From Rhabditoides inermis (taxonomy: Eukaryota; Nematoda; Chromadorea; Rhabditida; Rhabditidae), in contig CAWZYM010000253.1 in NCBI GenBank assembly GCA_963966185.1, positions 1,051,001 to 1,115,000 of the forward strand: a DNA stretch of 64,000 nucleotides, read 5' to 3'. The notes under the pieces were generated by a model that did not search any database, was not told where the DNA came from, and saw only the letters and a list, made by a program, of their open reading frames with translations. Position numbers and translations under genes: made by a program. Shown here piece by piece: positions 23,341-35,380 of the stretch (the stretch's first letter is position 1; each line of letters opens with the position of its first letter).

Positions 23341-24503
23341 GTAAGTAGTGCTCACTTGAGGGGTAGTCTTTATCGTCGGGCTTACTGTCGGATTGGTGAA
23401 TACAGCTCAGGCTTGGGCTTAGGCTTAGGCTTAGGCTTAGGTAAGTAGTGCTCACTTGAGGGGTAGTCTTTATCGTCGGGCTTACTGTCGGATTGGTGAA
23501 TACAGCTCAGGCTTGGGCTTAGGCTTAGGCTTAGGCTTAGGTAAGTAGTGCTCACTTGAGGGGTAGTCTTTATCGTCGGGCTTACTGTCGGATTGGTGAA
23601 TACAGCTCAGGCTTGGGCTTAGGCTTAGGCTTAGGCTTAGGTAAGTAGTGCTCACTTGAGGGGTAGTCTTTATCGTCGGGCTTACTGTCGGATTGGTGAA
23701 TACAGCTCAGGCTTGGGCTTAGGCTTAGGCTTAGGCTTAGGTAAGTAGTGCTCACTTGAGGGGTAGTCTTTATCGTCGGGCTTACTGTCGGATTGGTGAA
23801 TACAGCTCAGGCTTGGGCTTAGGCTTAGGCTTAGGCTTAGGTAAGTAGTGCTCACTTGAGGGGTAGTCTTTATCGTCGGGCTTACTGTCGGATTGGTGAA
23901 TACAGCTCAGGCTTGGGCTTAGGCTTAGGCTTAGGCTTAGGTAAGTAGTGCTCACTTGAGGGGTAGTCTTTATCGTCGGGCTTACTGTCGGATTGGTGAA
24001 TACAGCTCAGGCTTGGGCTTAGGCTTAGGCTTAGGCTTAGGTAAGTAGTGCTCACTTGAGGGGTAGTCTTTATCGTCGGGCTTACTGTCGGATTGGTGAA
24101 TACAGCTCAGGCTTGGGCTTAGGCTTAGGCTTAGGCTTAGGTAAGTAGTGCTCACTTGAGGGGTAGTCTTTATCGTCGGGCTTACTGTCGGATTGGTGAA
24201 TACAGCTCAGGCTTGGGCTTAGGCTTAGGCTTAGGCTTAGGTAAGTAGTGCTCACTTGAGGGGTAGTCTTTATCGTCGGGCTTACTGTCGGATTGGTGAA
24301 TACAGCTCAGGCTTGGGCTTAGGCTTAGGCTTAGGCTTAGGTAAGTAGTGCTCACTTGAGGGGTAGTCTTTCTCGTCGGGCTTACTGTCGGATTGGTGAA
24401 TACAGCTCAGGCTTGGGCTTAGGCTTAGGCTTAGGCTTAGGTAAGTAGTGCTCACTTGAGGGGTAGTCTTTATCGTCGGGCTTACTGTCGGATTGGTGAA
24501 TAC
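23341..24503. repeat. 100-bp satellite with internal TTAGGC telomere repeats, unit copy 1
   Basis: Twelve head-to-tail monomers of exactly 100 bases (GTAAGTAGTGCTCACTTGAG recurs at 23341, 23441 and so on to 24441). Each full monomer contains GGCTTGGGC followed by three TTAGGC hexamers and a final TTAGG. TTAGGC is the nematode telomere repeat. The eleventh monomer carries a CTTTCTCG variant that is also in the eleventh monomer of the copy 2 array, so the whole array was copied as a block. Confidence 0.95.
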
Positions 24504-24596
24504 AACAACACTTGCAGACGAGTTGTAATAGAATCGAAGAGAGTAACAACAAGCAGTGATATTAAGCTCAGGCTTGGGCTTACGCTTGTGCTCAGG

Positions 24597-24870
24597 CTTA
24601 GGTGGTAACTTGTGCTCACTTGAGGTAGTCTTTATCGGGCGCACTGTCGGATTTTTGAACACAACCATGCTTGCAGGTGAGTTGAAATGTGCTCAGGCTT
24701 AGGCTAGGCTTCGCCTAAGCCTAAGCCTGAGCCTAAGCCTAATCTTAATATCACTTAAATTGCTCGTGGTCACTTCCCTCGATTTCATTTCAACTCACCT
24801 GCAAGCATGGTTGTGTTCAAAAATAATCCGACAGTGCGCCAGATAAAGACAACTTCAAGTGAGCACAAGT
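24597..24870. repeat. Foldback element beside the satellite, unit copy 1
   Basis: Arms at about 24597-24693 and 24773-24870 are inverted repeats. The centre (24689-24744) is itself a telomere-type hairpin: TTAGGCTAGGC, TTCG loop, CCTAAGCC repeats. The arms share CTCACTTGAG, AGTCTTTATCG and CTGTCGGATT in the same order as the satellite monomer. A similar TTAGGCTAGGC-TTCG-CCTAAGCC hairpin precedes the array at 23290-23316. Confidence 0.85.
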
Positions 24871-25011
24871 TACTTCTGCCGCAGTGTACTCGAGGGACTA
24901 TCAACTGATTGGAAACGACGGCTAGACACAGAGGCTGAGAGAGCAGACAGGCAGAGTTGGTAGATCAGTGTATGAGACGCAGAGGAATTCTAGTTGGTAG
25001 ATCTATCAAAA

Positions 25012-26013
25012 TCAAATGAACGACTGCATAAATCTTGTAAAGTTGTTCTTTATGTTTAATTTATGCTTAAATAGTAGGTTGGGGTTGGACAGAATTGACG
25101 TGGCTATTTTATTTTTAGTGACAGTTTTATCAAATCCACTTCTACAGTAGATTAAATATAGTTGAAAAACTCTCGTTTTGAAATCTTGAAACATTGTTGA
25201 GCAACGATATATTCTAATCAATTCTCCATGAAGACAGTTCAAAGGAATGCGCGCAGATATATTGCTACTTGAATGTGGAAAACGTATAACTTCAAATTGG
25301 TAATCATCACTTTTATTATATAATTTAGTTTTCACATTATTTTGTTCTAATTGAATGTCCAGATCTAAGAATACAGCGGTGAACGGTGTACTATTGGTTT
25401 GTTCCAAAGTGAGTGAAAAGTGGTATACATTTTGTGTTATTGCATTTAAAATATAAGAGTTTTGTTTGTAAATCAAAAGAAGATCATCCATATAGCGCAT
25501 ACATTGTAAGTTACAGTTCTTTAACTCATTTTTGTATTTAATGCAGTAATCATATTCCATGTAGCGCAAAGTGAGATCAGCAATGAGGGGCGATGCGTTG
25601 TTTCCTTGTGGAATTCCAGATACTTGTTTGAATACATTTGTTCCATATAGTGCAAAGCTATTTGTTAATATGTATTGTAATAGAAATTTGACATCGAAAC
25701 TGGTATAATATCTATATTTCAAGTTTTCATTCTTGTCACTATAGAAAACTTTGTTATATGATGTACATATATACTGTTTCTGACTATTTTTATAGCATAG
25801 ATCGATTAGTTTGAACATGTTTTGCAGAACAATCGAGTGAGGAAGGTTTGTGAATAAACTAATAAAATCTCCGGTAAATATATTTACATTTGATTTACTA
25901 GTCAGACTTCGCAAGCCTTGAATTACTTCTAAAGAGTTGTTTATTGACCAATAGACATTCAATCCTATTCTTTCTTTGATTATTCCACAATACCGTTTGA
26001 AGTGTGTTTTCAA
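25012..26013 (-). CDS. Penelope-like reverse transcriptase fragment, endonuclease-less
   Basis: An open frame of 333 residues with RT motifs in order: FTGDFISLFTNLPH (46-59, motif A, Asp49), SGIPQGNNASPL (132-143, motif B), CMRYMDDLLL (171-180, motif C) and FLDLDIQLEQ (215-224, motif D). After these comes LYNKSDDYQF and a segment with SSNI and RIYRCS, which resembles the end of the Penelope-like (PLE) RT domain. No GIY-YIG endonuclease follows, and the N-terminal part before motif A is short. The frame opens at TTG with an in-frame stop just upstream, so the 5' end is truncated or lies in an unseen exon. It has weaker likeness to telomerase motif B' (GIPQG plus a ME pair). Its 3' end points toward the telomere-type satellite, 142 bases from the foldback arm. 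Class assignment is inference. Confidence 0.5.
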   Translation of the reverse strand: MKTHFKRYCGIIKERIGLNVYWSINNSLEVIQGLRSLTSKSNVNIFTGDFISLFTNLPHSIVLQNMFKLIDLCYKNSQKQYICTSYNKVFYSDKNENLKYRYYTSFDVKFLLQYILTNSFALYGTNVFKQVSGIPQGNNASPLIADLTLRYMEYDYCIKYKNELKNCNLQCMRYMDDLLLIYKQNSYILNAITQNVYHFSLTLEQTNSTPFTAVFLDLDIQLEQNNVKTKLYNKSDDYQFEVIRFPHSSSNISARIPLNCLHGELIRIYRCSTMFQDFKTRVFQLYLIYCRSGFDKTVTKNKIATSILSNPNLLFKHKLNIKNNFTRFMQSFI

Positions 26014-26407
26014 AATATTGTGTCGCCATCATCATTATGTATGAGTAAACATATATTTTCATATTTTTTTTATTGCGAACACTTCAAAAATATCCCCTTC
26101 TTGCTGTTAGCAAACTTGAAACTGGAGCTGCTCCCGCCTTTACTGGTCTTTTTCGTTCGTGAAACGATTTTTACTCGCAGAACAGAATTATGATAGTCCA
26201 CTCTAGACACAAATCATTTATCACCTCACATCAGTTCGAGTATCGAGACATCTGTATCAGCAACGATAAAAAATCTGTTTTTAATGCACTAACAGTGGGA
26301 TAACAGTGAACAACGTTATATATTGTGATTGTGGAAATCAGATTCACATAGTAATGAGATGGTTAGTGTCAGTTACGTCAAGATGATACGTTGTTTTGGG
26401 ATTGATG

Positions 26408-26779
26408 AAAGGCACAGTGGCGACTTATTTCTGCCACAACCTGCCACAACTTCTCATTTTCACACGAGCAAAACAATTGGCGGTGACAGGATTCGAACCC
26501 GAGAATCCAGGGGCAACGATGCAAAGCCATGAAGCAAGTGAATGAGATACTTTCATTTGCGCCTATGTCTTCGAGCGCAATTTTTGCCGTATAGAAGCGT
26601 TGGACGGTAGACTATTGGTGGTGGGACCAGTTTCGAACTCAAATTTTCGTATGCATCCTTGGCAGTGGCAGATTCGAAAGTAATGCAGAAACGTCGTTCT
26701 TTCGCTAAAATTGCAAATGTGTTAGGTTAATATGACTTTTAAAAATACTCCTAGTCAAAAACAAGTCGACACTGTTCCT
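26408..26779. mobile_element. Terminal-inverted-repeat element with tRNA-like modules, unit copy 2
   Basis: This is the same element as at 13733-14104, with one or two base changes (for example at 26650). It lies between the reverse transcriptase and the acyltransferase. Confidence 0.65.
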
Positions 26780-26811
26780 ATTCCTATACTTTTATACTTT
26801 TATACTTTGGG

Positions 26812-26886
26812 GCCGGGTTTGCCAAGTGGATACCGTCGCAACCTGCTAAGCGCACGATCGCTGGTTCGATTCCCCTCGCGGGCAAA
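26812..26886 (+). other. tRNA-like sequence, unit copy 2
   Basis: This is the copy of the 14137 sequence, with the same A and B boxes and the same poor stems. Confidence 0.45.
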
Positions 26887-27252
26887 TGTTCTGCCGAAAT
26901 CCACTACCTCCCGGTGGGGCGCGTGAACCCACTTTCACTCTCTGAAAGCCCTACCATCGGCGGTGGCAGTTTCTCAAGATCTTCTACCGCGCCTCGCATC
27001 TTGAACTGGTCACTTCGCGATGTTCACGCCCATCTACCATGAACAGTCAGGACTCGCGCCGCACTGTTCCAGCCAAGGAGCTTCAATACCCCATTGTAAG
27101 ATTGTGTGTGCTTCCAGATAACCCATCATGCTAAACAACAACTTACATATTTTTCGAACCAGCATGCGCAGTTTGCCAAATGGGCATCTCAATAGAAAAC
27201 AAATACAAGAGACAGGGAGTGACGACAGAGAAAAAAGAGACGGTGGAGAAAA

Positions 27253-27256
<4 letters not shown>

Positions 27257-27335
<79 letters not shown>
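27257..27335 (+). repeat. (GA)n tract, unit copy 2
   Basis: This polypurine tract upstream of the acyltransferase start is shorter than in copy 1 and has AAAG interruptions. Confidence 0.95.
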
Positions 27336-27337
<2 letters not shown>

Positions 27338-27396
27338 GTATCTGCTACTGAGCGACTAAAAGGCTATCCATTGTCTCTTCACCGCAATCCGCGAGC

Positions 27397-30300
27397 ATGC
27401 TTCAGCTATATGAAATGAAGACGAAAGGTGAGTTCATATTGAACATAAGTATAGTAATTCAGTTTACGCGAGTGTTTGCTGTTTGTACATGAGTTGTGAG
27501 ATTGCGAGACAATTCTACAAACAAATTGTAGAAGAGCTGTTGGAAAGTCTAGATGAGCAGATAAAGTCGATTGAGAAAAGTTACTATAGCTGAATGATTA
27601 TCTGAATGATTTTAGTTGTGTCAAAGCGCCGTGACATCCAGGGAATTCGCGGATGGGCTATTGTACTGGTACTACTATTCCACTTCTATCCAGAGTATTT
27701 TCCCAATGGATACATCGGAGTCGACATGTAAGTGAGAGAGGAGAAAAAAATGAGAGATAGAAATGGAAATAGAGAGAAAGAGAGAGAGAGAAAGAAACAT
27801 TAAATTTAGGTTTTTCGTGATGTCAGGATATCTAATAGCGATGATACTGCGACGTTTTCCGCAACTAGACCGACACACGTTTCAGGTGATTTCCTATTTT
27901 GAACTACAACCTAGTAAGCCCCGAACTGCTCGAATTTTTTTCTTATCACACGTATACACACATATCAACTACAACACCATACGTATTCTTACCATACTAG
28001 CTGTCAGACCTTCTACTACCGTCGTGCGAAGCGCATCCTGCCGCTCTATCTGCTGGCGCTCACATGCATAGGTGGGGACGGTGTGTCGTCAGAGTGTGAG
28101 TGAAGGCGTGTTGCAGTGGCGGCTGCGCTGACACTGTTCCCTGTGTGGTTCGTGGACCTGAACATCCGGAGTGCATGGCGGGCACTCACCCTCTCCACCA
28201 ACATCCAACACGACGACGACGAGAGCGTCAACTACGAGAAGCTGGTGGGCAAGTCGCAATTATGTGAAACGTATTAATGTTGTTTATTGGAGGTTTTTTT
28301 TTTCTTCATCGAACTTTTAAAACAGTACTCATGCACCGCGTCGATATTGTTTATAGACACGTATAGTGGGCCCACAAATGAGTTCCACTTTCATGAGAGA
28401 CATTAGGGTCGTTAGACAACAATCAGAACCCTTTGGATGATGTTTTCAATTTGACAAAATTTTCCGAGGGTAGCCGAAATCGAACCCGCGAGTCACGCTT
28501 GCTAAGCGAAAGCGTTACCACTACGCCACGTAAACATGTGTGGAGAACAGTGGAGTAGATATATATGAACAGCAAAACAAGTGCAATTCGTTCAGTATAC
28601 GGTATGTTCAAAACCCACGATAATGTTTTCAACGAAAAATCCTGAGCTAAGTGCGAGTTTATGTTAAATAGAAACGGGGTGTGTTTCTGTTTCTGTATTG
28701 GGGAGAGTCGTTCGCAATGAGCGAGCGTCATGCGTGGGGTCAGCCGAGTGAGAGCGAGTAGGGAGCGCGGGACACACAGTGATACAGCGGCTTCTTGTGA
28801 CACGGCGATCAAGACGACCGGAATAGTGCTCAATATGAGTCTCACTCCGTTAGAAAATGCTCTTCAACCCCACAACCACATCGATTCAGTTGTCGGACGC
28901 GTCGGATCTGTTCACGCACACGTGGTCGCTGTGTGTGGAGATGCAGTTCTATCTCATAGTGCCCGTGCTCTTTCTACTGCAGGTACGTTGACCCGTTCAG
29001 GTCGTGAAGGTTACAATTTTGTTTTGTAACATCTTTGTTAGATGATACGTTTGCAGGACCGTTTCTTCCCCAATGCCCGTGCTTTCTTCTCCACCGTCGC
29101 CGGCTTGTCTCTCGCCGCGTTTCTTCTAGCTGATAAGCAGACCGCCTTCAATAATGTGAGTTGTCTTCTCGAAATGCTGAATCTGAGATCGTGTATGTGG
29201 TGCGTGTTCGGGATGGATCGTATTGGGTAGTTTGTGCGCCTGTGGCTCTCTCTTATCGCACATTCACATCGCGCTCACATCGCAAAAAAGCGCGCAAGGG
29301 CAATGCGCAGCGACGACAGTGAATTGGAAACGAAGAAAATTTACTATGAGTGAATCTCATTCAGAATAACAACGAACTTTTAAATCAAGAACGTTTCAAA
29401 AATTTACAGATTCATGTGCACAGTTACATTTTACAAGTCTAACGCAATTGCGAATCACTGATATCATGCAAACAGATGTATTGAGGTGTTTTGTCGCATC
29501 TGGCAGTTCATGACTGGCACTTTGTCTTTCCTGGTGACATGCGAAGAAGAGGGAGGGGAGGAGAAGCGGCCACTCATCATGTACGACATCGGAGAACAGG
29601 ACAACGGTCAGTATTCGTATCATTATGATTATGATCGATTCGATTGCGCAAATCACGTAAAATTCAAGTGGTTACCGATTATCGTTATTTTATTGCCAAA
29701 GTCTTACGTGTACTGCGAAGATACGTGTTGCAGAAGACAGAGAGCGTTCGGCGGAAGCGGCTCTGCTTCAGAGAGTGTTCCACTCTGCCGGCTACGCTAT
29801 CATCTTCCTACTCGCCTGCTCATTCACGTACTGGCCAATGGAGAGCCACAACTATCGGTCGGTACCCTTTCCAAGTTGTTATTTTTTGTCCATTGACTCT
29901 GCCGCAAGACTGACGAAGCACTTTCCTTTTTTTCAACTCATGACGTTGTTTGATTGTAAGCATGCTGATAGAAACATACATTTAGTTTTTTTTTAATATA
30001 TAAAGGCGAAAGTTGAAACTTGAACGGTCCAGTGTATCTGTGATAATATCTAAGGTGTGAAACAAATTGTGTAGAACTTATCAGCAATCTAATGCAGTTT
30101 TTTTATATCTGTCATTTCAGTGTTCAGACGACCTTCCTCGTAGGAATCCTCATCACACTCGGATTCTACGAGGAGAACTATGTGCTGGCTAATCCGGTCA
30201 TGGTGGGGACATTCATTATAACCACTTTTCGATTATTGTTTTTTGTTCTGACTTTTTTTTGCTACAGTCAAATAAGTAGTTAGTTACACCACCACTCCGC

Positions 30301-30713
30301 GCGCACACCAACGCATTTGAAAATTCGAAATTACGAATTTGTATCTAATCGCGTGCTCTCATGTCTATCGAATATCAGCCGTCTCGCACTCTCATCACTC
30401 TTTCGGCGTCAACTGATTTGTTCACCTGTATGTATGTATCCCTTTTCAGTACTACATCGGCAACATCTCCTATGCGCTCTACCTCTTCCACTGGCCTGTC
30501 TACGTATACATCACCAAGCATAACGAACTCAACAACAATTTCGGTATTTGAATTCAAATTGGAAACTACGAACAATCAACATGAAACGCATCTTGTGTTT
30601 TCAGATCGCCTGCTCGGCATTTATGTTTCCGTGGGAATTGCAGTAGTCATGTATCACGCGTTCGAGAAACAGTACCTCAAGGTAAGCCCGGTGACCAAAT
30701 GGAGAAGTACTCA

Positions 30714-30771
<58 letters not shown>

Positions 30772-31624
30772 TGTTTTCAGTTGAACAAGCTGTGCACGTT
30801 CCTTCTCCTCTCCTCCCTCCTCTCTGCGTGCGTCTTCCTCCTCTCCAGTGGAGTCTCCACACCGTACTACATACGCAAGTTCGAGGAGACGTCCGGCTTT
30901 CACGGAGATCAGCAGACGCGTGCGTGGTGTTAGCATTGTTTGTCATTCTCAAAACAATAACCAAAACAACATTTACCAAAACCGCACTGCGCCACGATTG
31001 TGGAACGCATTAGTTTGCACGACTCAGATCCATATGTGGTTTGTAATGCTCGTATCTTCTTTTTCAGTGTCTGTGCTAGAGAAGAACTTCGACGAGGGTA
31101 TCTACAACACGCTCAGAAACTACGAGTATACACAGTGCAAGTATAGGTGGGTGGACAGAGTCTTCGAGTGGTGCAACGGGTGATACATCGAGCATCACAT
31201 TCGCAAACCTCATCCACCGATCGCAGGCATCTGCCGGGCGACTTCGAGCACAAGCGACCGTTCGGGCTGTGCGAGTGGCCGGTGGGTGAAGATACTAGTA
31301 TGTTTAGTGATTAGTATGTTACACAACACTGTCATCTATGTTGACAGTGAAACGTGATGGAACACTTAACCCCAGAACCGTCGCATTGCCATGTGCAAAC
31401 ATTTTTACGAACGAATAGTTGTGTACGGATCAATGACTGAATTACAGCGCGGCGCCGGACGGAGGAACATTCTGGTTGTGGGAAACAGCTACGCCTGTAA
31501 TCAAGGTGAAGTAAATTTCAAGTTTTTTTTAAATTTTTGTTGTTTTGTTCAGCCGACCTCGTCTACGACGCTTTCAAAGGACGTGCTAAACGATTCCATC
31601 ACTACTGTGTGTCGGGTGAGAAAA

Positions 31625-31698
<74 letters not shown>

Positions 31699-31744
31699 CT
31701 CTCTCTCTCTCGCTCTCGCTCTCGCTCTCGCTCTCTCTTTCTCT

Positions 31745-31792
<48 letters not shown>

Positions 31793-32854
31793 CTCTCTAT
31801 CTTGTGTCTCTGTCTATTCCTCTTCTCTCTTTTTCTTCACTCAATCGTTCTCTCAGGCTGCGAGTCTCTGCCCGAATCATGCGCCAATGCTCCCATCAAA
31901 CAGGCAGTCGCTCACCTCAAACCCGATATCGTATTCATTCTGGACAGGTATTCACTCTTTTCGAATGTTCTAGAAGAGATGCAATTGATGCAACACCCTC
32001 GTTCGTTTTATATACTGCATGTGAAACGTATCGATGCGTTGACTAGTTTCACAATGGAAAATGGACATTGCGAAAAAAAAGTAGTGATGCACTTGATATA
32101 GTTGAACTAGGATTATAAGCTACAGACGTGTTGTGTTTAGATGGATCTCGTCGCTCGCCCCTCTCACATCGCGTTTGATCGACGCAGACGACATGTTCAA
32201 ACACATGCTCAACGAGGTGGGTGCACAGACAGAGGAGTGTGCTCGGGAGACACACTGTTCAGCTCGCCTTTCACTCTGCCCACTCGTCACGCATCTATGT
32301 ACTCGAACCGCTGCCCATTCCTCGTGCCTACATCGCCAGCAAGGCGAACGCAGTGCTGCGAAGGGGCGACACTCTCGATCAGGCTATGGTACACCACAAC
32401 ACACATGCCTTTTGAGTTCACAATGTACTCTTCTTTCAAAATGTAAACATTTAGGTTTTCCAGTAAAGTGAACGTAGTTTGGATAATGACTTGTTGTATT
32501 ATAGTTTAGTAGCAAGGGGGCAATACGAACTCGAACTGCGAAACAGCAAAAGAAGTGCATTCAGGATGAGCTGATCCTCTTTTCTACGGAAGGAGGCATG
32601 CAACGCGCGGAGAGACTGCAGAGACGCTGCAGAAAGTGCGAGGTGAGACTCATTTTTCTCTCACTCTCACTCTTGTGCCTTTGCAGTTCTTCTCTCTCCT
32701 GCCCGCCTTCAACTCCACCGGTTCTTTCACGTACTGGACGGATGAGGGAGTGCTGTTGGTTGACAACCAGTTGCATCTCACGCCCACTGGCAAGAGACTA
32801 GCAGCGCCTGTCTATGAGAGACTGGCTGACAGCATGCGAGATGTCGCCAAGTAG
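27397..32854 (+). CDS. OAC-type acyltransferase-3 with C-terminal SGNH domain, intact
   Basis: Twenty-two exons join in phase to 677 residues: 27397-27427, 27616-27727, 27810-27885, 28008-28071, 28117-28244, 28890-28982, 29057-29155, 29486-29606, 29734-29857, 30121-30202, 30450-30543, 30605-30681, 30781-30919, 31068-31146, 31227-31281, 31448-31505, 31553-31615, 31857-31947, 32141-32216, 32263-32388, 32565-32642, 32687-32854. The N-terminal multi-pass domain has RDIQGIRGW (16-24), LFHFYP (31-36; His33 is the likely catalytic residue), GVDMFFVMSGYL (45-56), a THTWSLCVEMQFYL helix and ISYALYLFHWPVY (316-328). The C-terminal SGNH domain has VVGNSYACNQ (468-477, Ser472 as nucleophile) and DNQLHLTPTG (648-657, His652). 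The family moves acyl groups onto extracytoplasmic acceptors (nematode OAC, Drosophila NRF relatives); substrate unknown. Exon 8 uses a TTGAG acceptor. Length and motifs are normal. Confidence 0.85.
28466..28534 (-). other. tRNA-like sequence in acyltransferase intron 5, unit copy 2
   Basis: This is identical in design to 15718-15786: A box TGGCGTAGTGG and B box GGTTCGATTTC on the minus strand, opposite to the host gene. Confidence 0.5.
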
Positions 32855-34791
32855 CACGTGAACATCTGTTAACTGTTTCCCTTTTGAAAACTGTCATGTA
32901 TGTACATAGTTTCGTAATAAATTTTGTGTGTCACACTCAGTGGTCCGTTTTTTTCGTTGGTGGCACGCGTATTTTGACCGACATTAGCTGTTTAAGAACC
33001 ACAAAGTTGGCTGTTTTCAGGCTATTTTCACAGTATAGTAAAACATGGATTTTTTTAAGGCAGTTTCTCTCAGTCTCTATCCCGAAAGAAGGTTTGAGCG
33101 ATCGCGCCTGCAATTCAGCAAGCACTGTCGCCTCATTTACTCGAAGTCGTACATCTGGGCGTACACCATCCTTTGTCTCCACTGACATGCAAGCGCTCAT
33201 CAACATTAACACCACCTACGTGAGGCCGCTCCTATAGTACGACACGTGCGTGTTCAACCCATCGGACAATGCATCCATCGTGCTACTCAAGCGCGTGCAA
33301 AATTACTACACGCGGGTTGTGACTGATAGGCTCGCGGCTCCCGAACTCGTTTTTTTTCCAGATCTAGGCTATCAGTTAGAGCGTTTGAAACGTGCGAGTT
33401 TGTTAATATTTTTCTCTTGTTTTGCTGTGTCATACTAGGTGTCTTACATCAAAGGCCTCGTCAGCCGCTCCCCTGGGGGTGGCTTCCCTTGCTGCTTTCA
33501 AACAGTGGCTACCCAGGGTGTTTTGTTGTATCATCTTCTTTTTTTAATTGTTCACATTTTATTATGCAGTCGTATAAATGATTATGTTTTGTAAGAGAGT
33601 AAGCGAGTGGGCGGGGCTGTTCTCTTTATTGCACTTCTGACTGCGTCTCCACAGGCGAATATCGCTACTTGTGAACTGAAACACTTGTTCGCCTGTTCAA
33701 ACCACTACGTTTCCCGATCGTTTCATATATCTTATAATTTTCACAAAAGATAACCGGTACAAAACTACAAACGCAACTTACCGGTGAAAACCGGGGGTGT
33801 CGTGAATTGGCAGCACTCTGTGATACCTCTCTGGTCACTCTCTCACACACGCTACCTAACATACGCGCGCACTCACACGGGCAGCCCACGCACTTGTGGT
33901 GACCACCGATTTTCACGTATGCACCTGTAAACACCTTTAAATCTAAATCAGAGTATGACCACAACTTTTTTCAAAACAGCATTCTGTTTTGAAAGTACAT
34001 TGATTACGCGTCAAATAGATCATGAAAACTTGCGTTGAAACATCATCGGCGTGGACGGATTGATTAGTGAGTTAGCAGGAGTAAAAGAGAGTTGACGCGA
34101 CGCCAATCAAAGAGGCAGTACACTCTTGTCTGTCCAATACATACTTCACTCTCTCTCTCTCTCTCATTTGAGTAAGTAACACTATCAGTAACACGTACAA
34201 ATGGTATTTGGTCGTTTTTGTGAATGAGACGTTTTTGCCTCAAAATGTTTTTTTTCTCTATGAAACACATAACTGCTTTCACAACTGCTCTCATAAGTTA
34301 TTCGGCCTATTTCATCCGTATTGTTGTACTCTGTGTAATTTAGTCGTTTTTCCTTTCTCTCATTTCTCAATCAGTTCATCAGTATCGCAATTCAGTCTGA
34401 GATTCTGATTGGAAAAACATGCATGTGTTTATATCATGTGGTTATTGTGTTTTCGTAATAATGTAGTCAAAGACGGAAAATTTACGGAAATCAACATTAG
34501 AATTCATTATTCACAGGAAATCGTGATTTTAATACTTCTTAAGAAAAACAACATGATTTTTTTCGCAGTTCGAATACTATCAATATTGTCTGGCAGTTTG
34601 AAAGCAATATTTTGACAGTGCCGCAAAATCGCCCCTAATCAGCTGGGCAGGCGTAATCGCAGAAGCCGAGTTTGTATCCACAAGACAAGTTCGCACCTTT
34701 TCATGATATATTGTGTGTTTGGCTGAATGAAAGAAAGATGAAAGATGAAACAAACCACGCTGGAACGCACTCTCTCTCCTTCTCTATCTTC

Positions 34792-34838
<47 letters not shown>

Positions 34839-34934
34839 TCGCCACGAAGACATGCCAGAATGACACCAGCAGCGCCGACTGACATATTCCTTCTATAACC
34901 CATCGAACAAAATGTTTCAATGCATTTTTTCAGA
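32855..34934. other. Unit segment downstream of the acyltransferase, copy 2
   Basis: This has the same content as 20084-22173. The (CT)n tract at 34148-34167 is shorter than in copy 1, and the one at 34796-34836 is longer. No gene is assigned. Confidence 0.35.
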
Positions 34935-35380
34935 ATGAGTACACTATCTCTGGATAGAGAACAATATATTCTTCTCCCAGCATGTGTTCTCTATATTATT
35001 TCGGAAGCCATATGTTCATTTTGCCTTCCTATATACATTATATCAACACTATCAAACAAGTGTGTACATTTGTTTCAATTTGTTTTATTTATTACTGTTT
35101 CAGAGATCTGAAAACTGCGACCAACTATTTTCGGTTGTTTTCTGTGACCTGCGATCTTTTGTTCGAAGTTGGTAATGTGTTCACTATTGTTTTCATTTTG
35201 TTTCCGTCTACTCGACCGACAACACTGGAATGCGAATACATACAGGTACACACAACTACATATTATTCAAAGGTTTATGTTTTCCTCGCAGATACTTCCT
35301 GCATGTTTTCTCAGTTTTTCTCTCTCTTACACTGTATCCAGTGCCGTCGATCGATCGTTTACAATCGTGTTTTCAAAGCG
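34935..35380 (+). pseudogene. 5' fragment of the chemoreceptor gene (exons 1-3), unit copy 2
   Basis: Same fragment as 22174-22616 but without the small exon 2 change, so closer to the complete gene at 9251-11449. It ends in the former intron 3, next to the tRNA-like GGTGGTATAGTGG segment at 35668. Confidence 0.8.

Larger units (their letters stand above)
12465..25136. repeat. Amplified unit, copy 1 (about 12.7 kb)
   Basis: This is head-to-tail with copy 2. The order is reverse transcriptase (-), terminal-inverted-repeat element, OAC acyltransferase pseudogene, receptor fragment, telomere-type satellite, foldback element. Copies 1 and 2 look almost identical by eye apart from dinucleotide tract lengths, scattered single-base changes and two small hairpin rearrangements in copy 1. 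Confidence 0.85.

Noticed and set aside
23341..24503. CRISPR array
   Set aside because: The repeats are contiguous 100-bp monomers with no variable spacers, in a eukaryotic genome.
25012..26013. Retron, group II intron or a telomerase gene
   Set aside because: The genome is eukaryotic, there is no intron RNA or msr/msd context, and the TERT N-terminal and T motifs are absent; only the short GIPQG/ME likeness supports TERT.
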